This document shows positions 10,288-20,127 of a stretch of DNA of 64,000 nt, piece by piece. The position numbers were made by a program, and so were the translations under genes. Source of the DNA: Pyricularia pennisetigena (lineage: Eukaryota; Ascomycota; Sordariomycetes; Magnaporthales; Pyriculariaceae); the NCBI RefSeq assembly GCF_004337985.1, contig NW_021940933.1, positions 1 through 64,000 on the forward strand, read 5' to 3'. How positions within the stretch are numbered: the first letter of the stretch is position 1; every line of letters starts with the position of its first letter. Below the pieces are notes generated by a model. The model did not search any database, was not told the DNA's origin, and was given only the letters and a program-made list of their open reading frames with translations.

Positions 10288-11361
10288 ATGAGCACTTTCC
10301 AGTCTTACAAACGCGCGATCGCCCCTAGCTCTGGCGATGATTCGGATGCCGCCCCACTTTTACCTAAAGCAAACACACGTCGTTGGATCGACAACCAGTT
10401 TGGACGCGTGCTTCGGTTCCAGTTCGGGATTCCCAACTTGGACTGTTTTGTCAACCGGTCGCTGCATTCCATTTTACACAGCAGCACCGTTCCGGAAAAC
10501 ATAAAGCTTTTTCTTGGGAACCTCGAAGTAAGAGGAATCGAGTTTTGCGAAACGGATGGGCGCTCAGCACCCGCCGAGGCGGCAATGCACAACCGTGGAG
10601 CTGTCGTCCCGAAGTTTGTAATTTCGCCAAAAAGCGAATATGGAGTCTCGCAGACCCTGATGCTCCTCAAAGATTTCGACCTGTACAAAAGAATCGCGGT
10701 TTCGATCAAAAGCGGAGGCCACGGATACTCCAGTGGAGACTCGTGCCCAGGGATAATGCTAAACTTGGGCAAAATGTGTGGGCAGCGAATGGAAGGAGAC
10801 AACACGCTGGTTTTGGAGCCCGGATGTGTTTTGGGGCAGGTCATCAATACCATTGCCACCAACCGCAAAGCCTTGCCTCACGGGAATTGTTTCGGAATCG
10901 GTGCCGGTGGCCATTTCCTAACGGCCGGTTGGGACATCGCCTTGAGCCGGCCCTACGGTTTGGGATGCCAATCCGTGGTTGGTGGACGGATCGCCCTGTG
11001 GGACGGGTCTATCGTCGAGGTGAATCAGCAAAGCCAGCCCGATCTGCTGTACGCCATGCGTGGCGGGGCGGCGGCTGCAGTAGGCGTCGTCACCCGCATA
11101 CGGCTGCGCCTGATTGACGAACCACCGTCGGTAACGTGGTGTTTTGCTCCTATCGACAAAACGCAGCTTCAGCTGTGCGTCGCAAAGAAAGCGCTTGCAA
11201 ATGCCCGTGGCCTACCACGCGCAATCACGGTTTCCTTCCGGTTTTACTTTGAACCCCATCAGAATGACCCGGTGTGCTCTTTCAACATTACCAGCCTGCT
11301 GTCGGCGAAGGAGACTACCGAGTTAGACCTGCATTCGTTTCCCCGACGGCTTGTAGATTAG
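10288..11361 (+). CDS. FAD-linked oxidase (PCMH-type), probably 3'-truncated
   Basis: The chosen start at 10288 gives MSTFQSYKR and 357 residues; an in-frame ATG at 10219 would add 23 residues that look like untranslated leader. The FAD-binding PCMH core is clear: SIKSGGHGYSSGDSCPG (pyrophosphate loop with the usual histidine), LVLEPGCVLGQV, HGNCFGIGAGGHFLTAGW, and DLLYAMRGG. The family oxidises alcohols, sugars or secondary metabolites using FAD. Typical members run past 450 residues and end in a substrate-binding and BBE region; here the frame stops soon after SFRFYFEPHQNDP, and no downstream exon restores the rest. It is probably a truncated, inactive copy. Confidence 0.75.
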   Translation: MSTFQSYKRAIAPSSGDDSDAAPLLPKANTRRWIDNQFGRVLRFQFGIPNLDCFVNRSLHSILHSSTVPENIKLFLGNLEVRGIEFCETDGRSAPAEAAMHNRGAVVPKFVISPKSEYGVSQTLMLLKDFDLYKRIAVSIKSGGHGYSSGDSCPGIMLNLGKMCGQRMEGDNTLVLEPGCVLGQVINTIATNRKALPHGNCFGIGAGGHFLTAGWDIALSRPYGLGCQSVVGGRIALWDGSIVEVNQQSQPDLLYAMRGGAAAAVGVVTRIRLRLIDEPPSVTWCFAPIDKTQLQLCVAKKALANARGLPRAITVSFRFYFEPHQNDPVCSFNITSLLSAKETTELDLHSFPRRLVD

Positions 11362-11455
11362 CCTTCAGATAAATAATCGCCCAAGAACAAACTGCCATAG
11401 AGATTTTCGTGCCATCTTTTCGTAGATTGTCAGCAGCCAAAACTGATCCGATAAC

Positions 11456-12040
11456 ATGTCCTTCGACTGGTCACAATTCAACTCTGGAGCTCAGTTCCAC
11501 AGCTTCAACTTGGAAGATTTTGCAGATTTGTCGGACTTTCAAACTTTGCCGTCAACCCAGGCACATCCAGACGTCGAGCTTCCTGATCTTACCTTCAGCG
11601 ACGGTTTTCAGACAGTAACTTTTGGCTGTAGCAAAACTTCGTAGCCGGCACCAAGTCATCCTTCGTCGGAAGACAGTCCGTGCACGACGGCAAAAGACAA
11701 CACGGCCGCTGAGAGTGCAGAAGGCCTGGTACAGGTTGTGAAGCAGATTGTGCTGCAGCACTGTAAGCAGCGCTGTGAACAGCACGATGAGCAGCATTGT
11801 GAGCAGCTGTTTTCTCGACGGTTTCAGGAACATGTAAGACAGTTAGAGGTGTTTAACAGCGAGTAAGTACGTGTGATTTTTTAATGGATAGCATACAACA
11901 TGTCACTGACGTAATTATGTAGGAGAGAAACTCAGCTAAAGAGGCTTGAAAAGGAAGTAGACGACAAGATCGGTAGTTTGGAAAAATGGGCAGCGCAGGT
12001 AGAGGCACAAGTGAAGGCATTAAAGGAGCTATATGAGTAG
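11456..12040 (+). pseudogene. Short acidic/coiled-coil protein with one in-frame TAG
   Basis: Exons 11456..11862 and 11923..12040 are joined by a good 60-nt intron (GTAAGT donor, CACTGAC branch-like site, TAG acceptor) and give 174 codons in one frame, interrupted only by TAG at 11642-11644 (codon 63). The N-terminus is aromatic and acidic (FDWSQFNSGAQFHSFNLEDF), like an activation domain. The C-terminus is a coiled coil rich in EQH and EK that ends at TAG 12038-12040. The stop could be a pseudogene lesion, a base error, or lie inside an unusually short intron (a 30-nt GT..AG segment is present but too short to trust). Function is unknown. Confidence 0.5.
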
Positions 12041-12124
12041 ATTGTGGATCTGTAGGACGGTTCTACGTTGGCCTTAGTCCTCTGTCTTTTCTTTGTGTCT
12101 CCGAACCTGTCGACTGTTTGTCAG

Positions 12125-12142
12125 TTTTTTTTTTTTTTTTTT
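12125..12142. repeat. Poly-T tract (18 T)
   Basis: This is a homopolymer run downstream of the 11456 gene, about 85 bp past its stop. No other signal is attached to it. Confidence 0.7.
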
Positions 12143-12610
12143 ACAATTTTGGACCTTTTTAGGAGCTGTTAATTTGTGTCCTTTAACCAAGTGTCGAAAC
12201 GAAACTAGCCGAACAGAATCACAACCGGTAGGGCTGGTATCAATACATGACTAACGTTAGAGTCTATTGCGTCATGTATTTGGACTTTATCCCTGATTCG
12301 TGAACCTGACTTCAACTGTGTTCCAACAACTGTGATGGTTACGTTGTACTCGTCGGTGTGCCTAACCTGGCCCCACCAATAATTTGTGCCGGTAAGGTGC
12401 CCAAGTTCTGGGCCTGGATCCCCACTTGAATATGGGGCCTTTTCCCTCCTGTACATGTGAACGGAATTCCAACGTCACACCGTTGGCATTCAGCTTGCCA
12501 GCCCGGATTTGGACAAATCCTGTATTGAGGGTCTGTTCTGTCGCAACTCTCAAGATACCCCTTTTGTTTTATATTTATATTCGAATCCTCAGTCCCTTCG
12601 GAGATGCACA
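12143..12610. other. Intergenic, upstream of MADS-like gene
   Basis: Overlapping frames on the minus strand lack recognisable domains. A TATATTTATA-like AT stretch at about 12568-12582 could serve the gene at 12611. Confidence 0.4.
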
Positions 12611-12999
12611 ATGAACCCTCGAGAACAAGGCAAGCAGCGACACCAGAAGAAAATCAATCGAAACCTCAAAGGATTGCTGAGCAAGTGTTACAAATACGGA
12701 AAACTGTCCGGGGTCGAGCTGGCTCTTTATATAGAATACCCAGACAAGGATGAGTTTGTCGTCTTCGAGTCGGAAGGATACAATTGCGACGGAAAGATCG
12801 CGGAAAAGGTTTGCTTCACTCGCCGACCGGTGCATGGACAGACCTAACACTCCGCCTCTAGAAAGCTTCAGTGAAGTCGAAGATTTACAAGCCAATCGAT
12901 ATCGAGGATATGCTTAATATGTTGCACAAGAAAAAGGTGCCATTTTTGAATCTTCGGTTCACATCGGGAGGCGTAAACTTGAGACTTTTCTCAAAGTAA
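12611..12999 (+). CDS. Small MADS/SRF-like protein with altered 3' end
   Basis: The model is join(12611..12808,12862..12999), 111 residues; the 53-nt intron has a CTAAC branch site and a CTAG acceptor. The body resembles a MADS/SRF-type core: a basic KQRHQKKINRNLKGLLSKC helix, YKYGKLSGVELALYI, then a beta pair with DEFVVFESEG. Fungi carry many such short MADS-like proteins of unknown role; DNA binding is possible but unproven. From about 12937 the frame reads antisense through the GMC oxidoreductase remnant, so the last 20 or so residues are not native. The gene is probably truncated and fused to foreign sequence. Confidence 0.55.
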
Positions 13000-13700
13000 G
13001 GCAGGAGGTTTTCAAACTCGTAACTTTCGTCGCCAACCAGGTCGGCCCACATCTTATAAGATTGCACACTGCCGCGCTGGTAGACCATGAAGTTTCTGGC
13101 TGTTGATCCTCCAAAGCATTTCCCACATCCGTGGCCTAACAAATAAAAGTTAGGACGGGTGTTCTGCAAAGGAATGTGATAAAACTTACAGTTTGAGGTT
13201 CGGTAATAAACCCCCAGTCGACCTGTTTATTTTATCGTTAGCATTTATAATCCATATATACGTCTTATAAACATGTTTGGTAGCATCGTCGTCTGGTTTC
13301 GTAAAGAGCATAGAAAATAAGAGATTCGTTACGGGCCGATACATCCATAAGTTCGGAAATACACTCACCATCGGCTGCCAATCGTGGGGACCCTTGCTCG
13401 CGAATATGCTAGTAAATGCCGGAATCTCGCTCATATTACTGTTCCCAATCTCATAGAAGCTGCCGGCTTCGATGACTGCTACCGTCCCTTTCTGCTGTTG
13501 CGCGAGACGGGCGGCTACGGCAAGGCCGGCGTTACCACCCCCGACAACAATCTGTGGCTATATGTTAGTGAACGGATAGTTACTTTTCAAGTATGAACAG
13601 ACGCACGTAGTCAAATGTCGCATTGTCACCCGGAACGCCGAAAGAAGTTCCGAACGTTATGCAAAAGGTGCAAAAGCCAGGTCGAGACCAACGGAAGACA
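12937..13700 (-). pseudogene. GMC oxidoreductase, N-terminal remnant
   Basis: Minus-strand exons read TFDY joined to IVVGGGNAGLAVAARLAQQQ (FAD Rossmann fold), then VIEAGSFYEIGN, GPHDWQPM, VDWGFITEPQT, and GKCFGGSTARNFMVYQRG followed by LLPYFEKSLKFTPPD. These are the ordered N-terminal motifs of glucose-methanol-choline oxidoreductases, split by at least three introns (for example a GTAAGT donor after EPQT). The protein stops soon after PPDVNRRFKNGT, so the substrate domain and the C-terminal His/Asn active site are missing. The predicted secretion signal is out of frame with the rest by one base near 13665. It is a dead 5' fragment. Confidence 0.75.
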
Positions 13701-14407
13701 CCTATTCGAAAGAGGACCTCGGATCATTCACGGGAATCCGCGCTGGATTTATCCGAAAAAATAACGCGATTGGGACAGTTTCCTAAGATCCCAGACCTTA
13801 GGATCCGGGCATGAGGTCAAGCGTCAGAGCCTGGCTGGTAAGCATTTTTGGAGATGGCTGGTTTCTTTTTTTCTTTTTCAGGTAGTTAACGACTAGCCAG
13901 TGGGCAGTTGAAAATACTCTATATGAAGAAAGGGAGTTTATAAACAGATTATCAGAATAACAAGCTGTCAATTCATAATACAAGGCCGCGGAATCTGGGA
14001 GAGTCTCTATTTGTGAAAAGCACAAATCCACTTTAGCAAAGTAAAATAAAGATTTGAAGCTGAACTGCTGGCGGAGAAACAGATTCACCATAGGCAGAAG
14101 AAGAATTAAACAAAGTAAAAGGAAGGTTTTGCAATCGGAAACAGGGACGGATGAACAAAGAACAAAACCAGGCGACGGAACCCAAGAATTGGCCTATGTA
14201 CCGGACAGCTTTTGGGAGGCAAGCGAAAGTAGAGCTGGTGTTGAAATGTCGAGAGAATCAAAAGCCAGACAGCGACAGAAGATATATTTGACCCCTCCCG
14301 GCATTATTCAAGCCAAGCTTTCATTGCATGATTAGCTTATTAAAATCGAGCTTCTTTATAAAATCAGTTTACCTCAGCTGAAACCTTTTGTCAGTTACAA
14401 AATACCC
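13701..14407. other. Intergenic, no gene seen
   Basis: A 93-codon frame at 14054-14335 is lysine- and arginine-rich but has no family resemblance or splice support. I do not call it. Confidence 0.4.
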
Positions 14408-14998
14408 ATGTCTGACGTTCCGGCGAGCAAACAAGGCACAATCCCAAGGCTTGAGAGCCCGCCGTGCGCAATATCGCCAGTCCGGATGGAATGCAGTATG
14501 CCAAGTGTCTCTATAGCCGGCTCGCAAGAACCCAGGCTGGAGGCCAACGGACAAACGGTACGCACATTGATGATTTCTTACCTTCGTCGCTAACTCGGCT
14601 AGGATACGTATGACGCAATCAACCGTTATTTGTGGAATGCAGTCCATCTAATCGAAGCCTCCCGCCGGGAGAGTAACAAAATATCTCAAAGCTACAGTGA
14701 CCTTTTCGAAAGCTGCAAAATGCTATGGGATCAAAACCAAAAGCTCGAATCGAAGCTTTCCGCTGCTTCGGATGCCAACACTCAGCTACAGGATTGCATC
14801 TCGACGAACGAAACACTGAAGGCGGCACTCGGGTTTGAACTCAAGGAGAGCGAGGACGAAAACGCCGCGGTCAAGGAGTGGCACTATCAAGAAATCAAAG
14901 ATAAGGACGTCGAGATTGCTATACTGAAGGAAAAACTAAACACTATGCATGAACAGGTTGAACAGTCTGGAATGAACATTGCAACCCCCAAAGTGTGA
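14408..14998 (+). CDS. Coiled-coil protein, two exons, function unknown
   Basis: The model is join(14408..14557,14603..14998), 181 residues. The 45-nt intron (GTACGC donor, CTAAC branch site close to a TAG acceptor) is short but keeps phase. Exon 1 encodes a Pro/Ser-rich tail. Exon 2 begins DTYDAINRYLWNAVHLIE and continues as a charged coiled coil (KMLWDQNQKLESKL, ENAAVKEWHYQEIKDKD, EIAILKEKL). The LW-containing helix followed by coiled coil echoes the 8757 protein. No catalytic motif or membrane segment is visible. It may be a fungal-specific small protein. Confidence 0.65.
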
Positions 14999-16286
14999 TC
15001 ACCAAAAAGCGGAAATTTGTTCATCACGCAACGAAAACGCGCTGTTGCCGCAAAAGCAGCTTAAAATGGACCGTACGCTTAGCATTGTTTCTCTAGTGCT
15101 GGGAGAATGGGATAGTAGGAGGAAGTATGGTACGACAGATGCAAACAATGGAAGCGATGCAGGTGACCCGTTTGCAAAATAAGATATAGGTGCTACAGTA
15201 TAATATGTTGGTTAATTTGCTGCAACAGCGTTTATTGAGGTTATGCAATCTCCATGCATCTGCAGTGGAAGTTAGTCCCAAGCCGGAACGTGGACTGATT
15301 TATGCGCCAACCCAAAAACAAAAACTAACAACTTATCAACTTCACAACCAAGACTTGAGCCTTTTATTCCCAAAGCCCTAAGCCAATCGCATTAAGCTAT
15401 AGAACCCAAGTACTTTCAAAACCGGCTCGAAAGATTAAGACTGTTTCACACTTGATTAGGGTAAAGGCTGCGAGTTCCGATGATAATCTTTATCCTTTTG
15501 GTTTGAGGCTTCTGATTCTGCGAGTCGATATTCGACTTTGTCGTGGTGTTATCAGGTGGGGCTTCTGGATATCCCGAGCTGCTATTGGATATGTTTTGGC
15601 TTTGCGTGGTCATATGTGACCTCGTGCACTTCTTGCGCGTATCGACTAGCAGGTCCATATCTATGGTTTAAACTGCAGCGATCGCCAGTGCGGCTCAGAC
15701 TGTGCTCTTCTATCCTAACGTGACAAATGCACTGAAAAACCGTAAAGAAGAAAGTGGGTATAATTGCTGCGATTTGGGGATGTCGAACGGCTGTAGTCTG
15801 GCTGTTGGATTGTCATTGCTATTCTTGTATTGAAATGGAAATATGCTCTTTTATGGCTTGCGTCGGTTCAAATCGCCGGGCGGAAAACAGGAAACTGGTC
15901 CACGGCCGACATGTTTAGGTACCAAGAAAGGGCCTGGTCCGAAAATAGGTAAACTTGGCACTGGTGCTTTTCTGTAGAAGAGCAGATGTCCTTGTAAAAG
16001 CCACTGTGTGGCTTTTATTGTACATATTCATTTGTTGGGGGAAATCAACTGTAAAACCATGCCACGGTTAAAAACGATTAGCCAGACCAAAGCTTACCCT
16101 GGCAATTGAATATCTAATTCTGGCTTATCTCAGATGCGAGCAAGTTTAATAACAGGAAGATCGTTGAAAAAATTGCTCTCGAATCTCCCGTGTGGCCATA
16201 CTGTAATCCTGAGCCGATGTTGGCATGGCTGAGCGAGGGTTGAGGATTGCTTAAGTCCGTGGCGCAGTCACCAGCTCCTAGTTTTG
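14999..16286. other. Intergenic; one weak 70-codon frame
   Basis: The minus-strand frame 15446-15658 is polar, ends in a KRIKIIIGTRSLYPN-like tail and could be a small exon, but there is no recognisable family. The rest shows no coding signal that I can support. Confidence 0.4.
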
Positions 16287-16291
16287 GCCTT

Positions 16292-16633
16292 TATAAGGCG
16301 CAATTTATGGCCATGTCTACTCAGAAACAGAAGAAGACTGGGCAAACACCTACAAAAATCCACGGCGTGCTTAAGAATCACTACAAGGTCACCTCGATAC
16401 GCTTTGTCGAGAATGTAACTCGCCTGGTCGCACGCCAACTCCTGAATGTTTCTGGGAAGGCACCTCTCACGGCTTTCAACTCCAGTTTCGTCGCCGCTCT
16501 CACTGAGGAACAAGTCGAGCAGATTGCTTGTAAAGACCCGGAGGTCACAGTCCAGCGCAAAAGAAGTCGATCGCGAAATTGCCAATTTGAAGGAAGCCCT
16601 CACCCTTCTTCACTGGTAGCATCGCCAGCATAG
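16292..16633 (+). pseudogene. Dynamin-family GTPase effector domain (GED) fragment, frameshifted
   Basis: The sequence THYKVTS-like to ALTEEQVEQIA matches the GED/stalk end of dynamin-family GTPases (Mx/Vps1 type): a conserved RFVENVTRLVARQLL helix, PLTAFNSSFVAALTEEQ, and QRK followed by a terminal helix. No GTPase or middle domain occurs upstream, so only the last about 100 codons are present. Compared with the copy at 38981, this one has an extra base near 16560, which shifts the terminal helix out of frame. It is a non-functional C-terminal piece. Confidence 0.7.
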
Positions 16634-16874
16634 TTTTCACCATTCTTCACTGGTAGCATCGCCAGCATAGTTTTGTTGGGAAAAATAAAATGCCATTGCA
16701 TCTCGAAAATAACAGTGAGATGACAGGAAGAGAACTTGGATGAAAGAAATGGGTTTAATGAAACTGGTACCTCAGTGCGGGAGTAGTATCATGGCAAGGT
16801 ACAGGAATGTAGTTGATGCTGTTGTTGTGTAAACTAGTTTATTTTTATCTGGATGGCCGTCTCTATTACTGGTC

Positions 16875-17306
16875 CTAATGTGCTGGTTTTCCATGCGACC
16901 AAGTACAGTAGCATTTAGACGGATTACCATCCCTCACTCTCATTTTCCCCCTGCGCTGCTCTTGCCAGCTTAAACTTGCCAATAATATGAGATCGCTGCC
17001 AAAAGGTTTTGCACAGATGGCTGCGCATCTAATATTATCGTCATACAAGCTGTCAAGCTGCCTAATCTTGGCTCGGTATTCATCCAAAGCCCATTCCGAA
17101 AAGCGAGGCTGGCCAGAGAAAGTGAACGAGAACCAAACAAGTTGTGGCACTGAGAAAAGTCCGAACCAGGCATCAAGTGGGAGAGGATACACAACGTTTA
17201 GCCTGTTACGAAGCTGCTCTTTTCCATCATTCTCAACACCAGCGATATCCACTGTGTCGCTGGCCGGGACGAATGAACCGCTGCTGCCGCACTGGGAGTG
17301 TCCCAA
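16875..17306 (-). CDS. Conserved frame in duplicated unit, unknown
   Basis: This is a 143-codon frame. Its diverged copy at 39528-39959 keeps the same length, start and stop with only about a dozen amino-acid changes, mostly single substitutions. It includes LPLDAWFGLFS, FSFTFSGQPRFS and AAICAKPFGSD. I recognise no domain. Conservation of the frame between copies suggests it is or was coding, perhaps as one exon of a longer gene. Recent duplication alone could also explain it. Confidence 0.35.
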   Translation of the reverse strand: MGHSQCGSSGSFVPASDTVDIAGVENDGKEQLRNRLNVVYPLPLDAWFGLFSVPQLVWFSFTFSGQPRFSEWALDEYRAKIRQLDSLYDDNIRCAAICAKPFGSDLILLASLSWQEQRRGKMRVRDGNPSKCYCTWSHGKPAH

Positions 17307-17435
17307 GGCGGCGCCTGTGTTCGGGCATTATACATAACGTTGGGCTCCACATCTCCGACCCCCCTAAAGTCCGGCCCCCTTGAAAAATGTAACGACGAAA
17401 TACCCCTTTTATAAACCGATTTAAATGTAAACCTA

Positions 17436-18387
17436 TCAACGCACAATAATACAATCATTGTCAGGCTCTCCCGGTTCGCTAACCTCTTCTCCATCGTTCA
17501 AATCCTCTAAACAGTCCCTATTATTTTCCTGTGCTTCATAAACGTTTTTTTTGCTGACCAAAAGCTCGTTGGGATCCGGAATTACCCTTTTCCTTTTGAC
17601 CGGCCGTACCGCCTCCAATTTTGCTTTTAACAAACTGATTTTTTGCTGAGCTTCAGCCAATAAGATATCCTTGGTTTCGAAGCTTTTTTGGACTTTTGCA
17701 AACAAAAGCCGTGAAGTGGCGTTACTTTTTTCGGACCGGGAAATTTCCTGTAGTTGAAGTCGAATATCTCGGGTCGTTTTAGGGGTTTTCCAAATAAGTA
17801 AAGATTGGTCGTTAATTTTTTGGTTTGGGCTTTCCGGTGTTTTATCCCTTTGGAAGCCGTTATTTCTACCTTTTTCGACGTTGGCGTTGCTATTTTCTAA
17901 TAAAAACGGGTTTAAAAGTGGTTTTGCCAAGTTCACCGGCCATAACCCCGTCGTACGCCAACCAGATTGAATGGTTTTTGCTATAAATGCTTTTGATCTG
18001 GCTTTTCGATAGCAAAGTAGAAAGTTTCGTTTCCCAACAACCGTTGAACAGCAAAACTGGTTTACAAATCCCAGGTGACGTCGATAAGCTTCCTTTAACG
18101 GCCCAAAAACCGATAAATCCAACGGTTGAAGAACGTGCGACGAATGAGGAGGTAAATATAAAAGCTGAATATTATTTTGGAGGCAAACAAGCATAAACTC
18201 GTCGCTGACGTGTGATCCGTGGCCGTCGAGAACTAATAAACGCTTTTCAGGAGTTAAAGGTTGGGTATTTGGAATAAACACCTTTTTTAACCATTCGATA
18301 CCTGTTTCATTATTTGTCCACCCGTTTTCTGTTGCATGAAATTGCCAGGTATCGAAAGGACTTAAATCAGCTGGAAACCATTGTTGC
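17436..18387 (-). pseudogene. pogo-like transposase, C-terminal half
   Basis: This half starts at the gap with QQWFPADLSPFDTW and contains the second catalytic aspartate in LLVLDGHGSH. The third is in HVLQPLDLSVFGPLK (DDE_1/DDD type), followed by a long Lys-rich tail with a coiled coil (EAQQKISLLKAKLEAV) ending at 17436. It continues the N-terminal half at 19475-20127. The two halves are separated by the Gypsy insertion, and about 30 bp of transposase sequence are lost at the N. The protein cannot be made from this locus. Confidence 0.85.
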
Positions 18388-18388
18388 N
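18388..18388. other. Assembly gap (single N)
   Basis: The left flank is the transposase C-half and the right flank is the integrase region of a Gypsy element. The 5' LTR, gag and most of pol, plus about 30 bp of transposase, must lie in the gap. Confidence 0.9.
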
Positions 18389-19474
18389 ACCAGTTGGAGC
18401 GTACATTTGCCTGCTTTGGATTTTGCCCACAACGCCGCGTGGCATTCCAGCCTTGGTATGTGCCCGTTAAAGGTAGTGCTCGGGACCGAACCCCGAAACC
18501 CGCTGTCCACCGACCTGCCAACCACGACCGTTGATTCAGACCAGAAACGAAAAGCGCTGCAGATCGTCCGCCAGACTAAAGAAGTCCAAGAGTTGGCTCG
18601 CCAAAACGCGCTAAAAACGCAGGCGAGGCAGGAAGAACAAGCCAACAAAAAGCGGCGACCAGTAGATTTTGGGGTTAACGACTATGTTTTCGTCAAGAAA
18701 AAAGGGTTTCCGACGACCGCACCGACGACCAGACTGGATTCACAGTGGACCGGACCATGGCAGATTCTAGAAGAACGAGGATATAGCTATATTCTGGACG
18801 TACCTGAATCGTTTAAAGGAAAAAACTTGTTCCACGCAGACCGCCTCCGCAAAGCCGCAATGGACCCATTACCACAACAGAAAAGAGAGCCGCCTCCGCC
18901 AGAAGAGATCAACGGAGAACCAGAGTTTGTGGTCGATAAAGTTCTAGCGTCCCGATTATTTGGCCGGAGTAAGACATTGCAATACCAGGTCGTATGGCAA
19001 GGATGTGATCCAGACGACACGTGGTACCCGGCTGAAAATTTCAAGAATTCAGCGACAGCCCTTGACGACTTCCACAAGAAGTACAAAGATGCCGCAGGAC
19101 CGCCGAAGCGATTGGCAATCTGGATAAAAGCCGCTGCCGAGGATAAGTTGGACGAACCGAATCAGGAGGATAACGTGGCGGAGCATGGAGAGTTAAACGG
19201 TAAAAGGAAAAAGCGACGACATGGTTAACTTGACAAGAGCCTCGCATGATCTCCTGCGTCGACATACGAGGTTTGGAAGGGGGTAGTGTGACATTTGGAC
19301 CATGAGATCACCAGACCCTAACCCTGACCCTGGACCAACGACCCACCAGGGTGATACCTTTATCGACGTCGCGTCAAGCTCAGAACTTTGTTTGTTTCCT
19401 TTCCTCTCCTCAGAGTAGAATCTTCGTCGATAGGCGCCAATAGACTAGCTTCCGTGCTATGCGTTTTTACCCTG
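18389..19474 (+). mobile_element. Ty3/Gypsy element, 3' part with LTR, nested in pogo copy
   Basis: The frame to 19228 encodes the integrase C-terminus (SVHLPALDFAHNAAWHSSLG, then a GPWQILEERG SH3-like part) and a chromodomain (EFVVDKVLASRL, YQVVWQGCDPDDTWYP). It is nearly identical to the element at 58.6-64 kb but on the opposite strand. A purine-rich tract (GGAAGGGGGTAG) precedes the LTR that starts TGTGACATTT at 19287. The LTR ends at about 19474 against the transposase. Its last eight bases (CCGTGACA in the other copy) are missing and a short T insertion is present. Confidence 0.88.
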
Positions 19475-20127
19475 GGAGGTATAACAGCCCCCGTAGCTGA
19501 TACACATTCGATTATGCTCGTCCAACCCCGCGTTCCAGGCTCTTTTCGCTGTAATGGCCGGATTTTATTACGCCCTAACACCAGGCCATTAGATCCTTTG
19601 CCTTCCATTATACCTGTTTCGTCCATATTCCAACGGTTGGCCGGTTTTATAGTATCGATAACGGGATTTTTCAAATAGGACCACCAAGATTTAATTACCT
19701 CGGTTGTAGCCCCATTAACCCGGGCATTTTCTATTCGCCGGGGCCTTTGGGTTTTCAAAATTGGATATCGGGCTATAAAACGGCTAACCCAATGTTTCCC
19801 AAGGCTTTTTCTTTCTCCGGCGGCCTGAAGAATTCGTTCCGCAAAATAGCGTAGTTCTTGATGCGTTGGCGGAAGGCCTAACGCGGCCTGCGCAAGTACC
19901 CAATCTGCCAAATAGGTCTCCTGCTCCTGTGAAAGCCTTTGACAAAATCTTTTCGCTTGTTGAATTGACTGGGCCCCCTTTAAACGATCGTGAAGGGTAC
20001 TCCGAGGAATACCCCATTTTTGCGAGGTTTTGTGAACTGATTTGCCATTTCTTATGTCAGAAATGGCAGCAAGAAGCTGATTTTCAGTGTACTGTTTCAT
20101 TGGAAAGTTTGGAGCAAGAATCTTCAA
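19475..20127 (-). pseudogene. pogo-like transposase, N-terminal half
   Basis: It begins MKILAPNFPMKQYTE; the second ATG (MKQYTE) is a more usual start. It carries an HTH_psq helix pair (ISDIRNGKSVHKTSQKWG), a CENP-B/Tc5-like DNA-binding part and the first catalytic aspartate in RWNMDETGIM. It reads to CVSATGAVIPP, then is cut by the Gypsy LTR. It is identical in sequence to the plus-strand copy at 46912 over the shared part. Confidence 0.88.

Larger units (their letters stand above)
16287..17334. repeat. Duplicated unit G, copy 1 (left part)
   Basis: This block matches 38978-39987 with scattered substitutions. It resumes beyond the pogo-like insertion at 20254 and continues to about 20360. 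It carries the dynamin GED fragment and a minus-strand conserved frame. Copy 1 also has a 37-bp tandem duplication (16606-16642 and 16643-16679) that copy 2 lacks. Confidence 0.8.

Noticed and set aside
18314..18500. Long frames on both strands crossing the N at 18388
   Set aside because: They join transposase and integrase sequence across a gap and are not real proteins.
19310..19345. CCCTAACCCTGACCCTGG resembling telomere repeats (also inverted at 58715-58740)
   Set aside because: It lies inside the Gypsy LTR in both copies, so it is element sequence, not a telomere tract.
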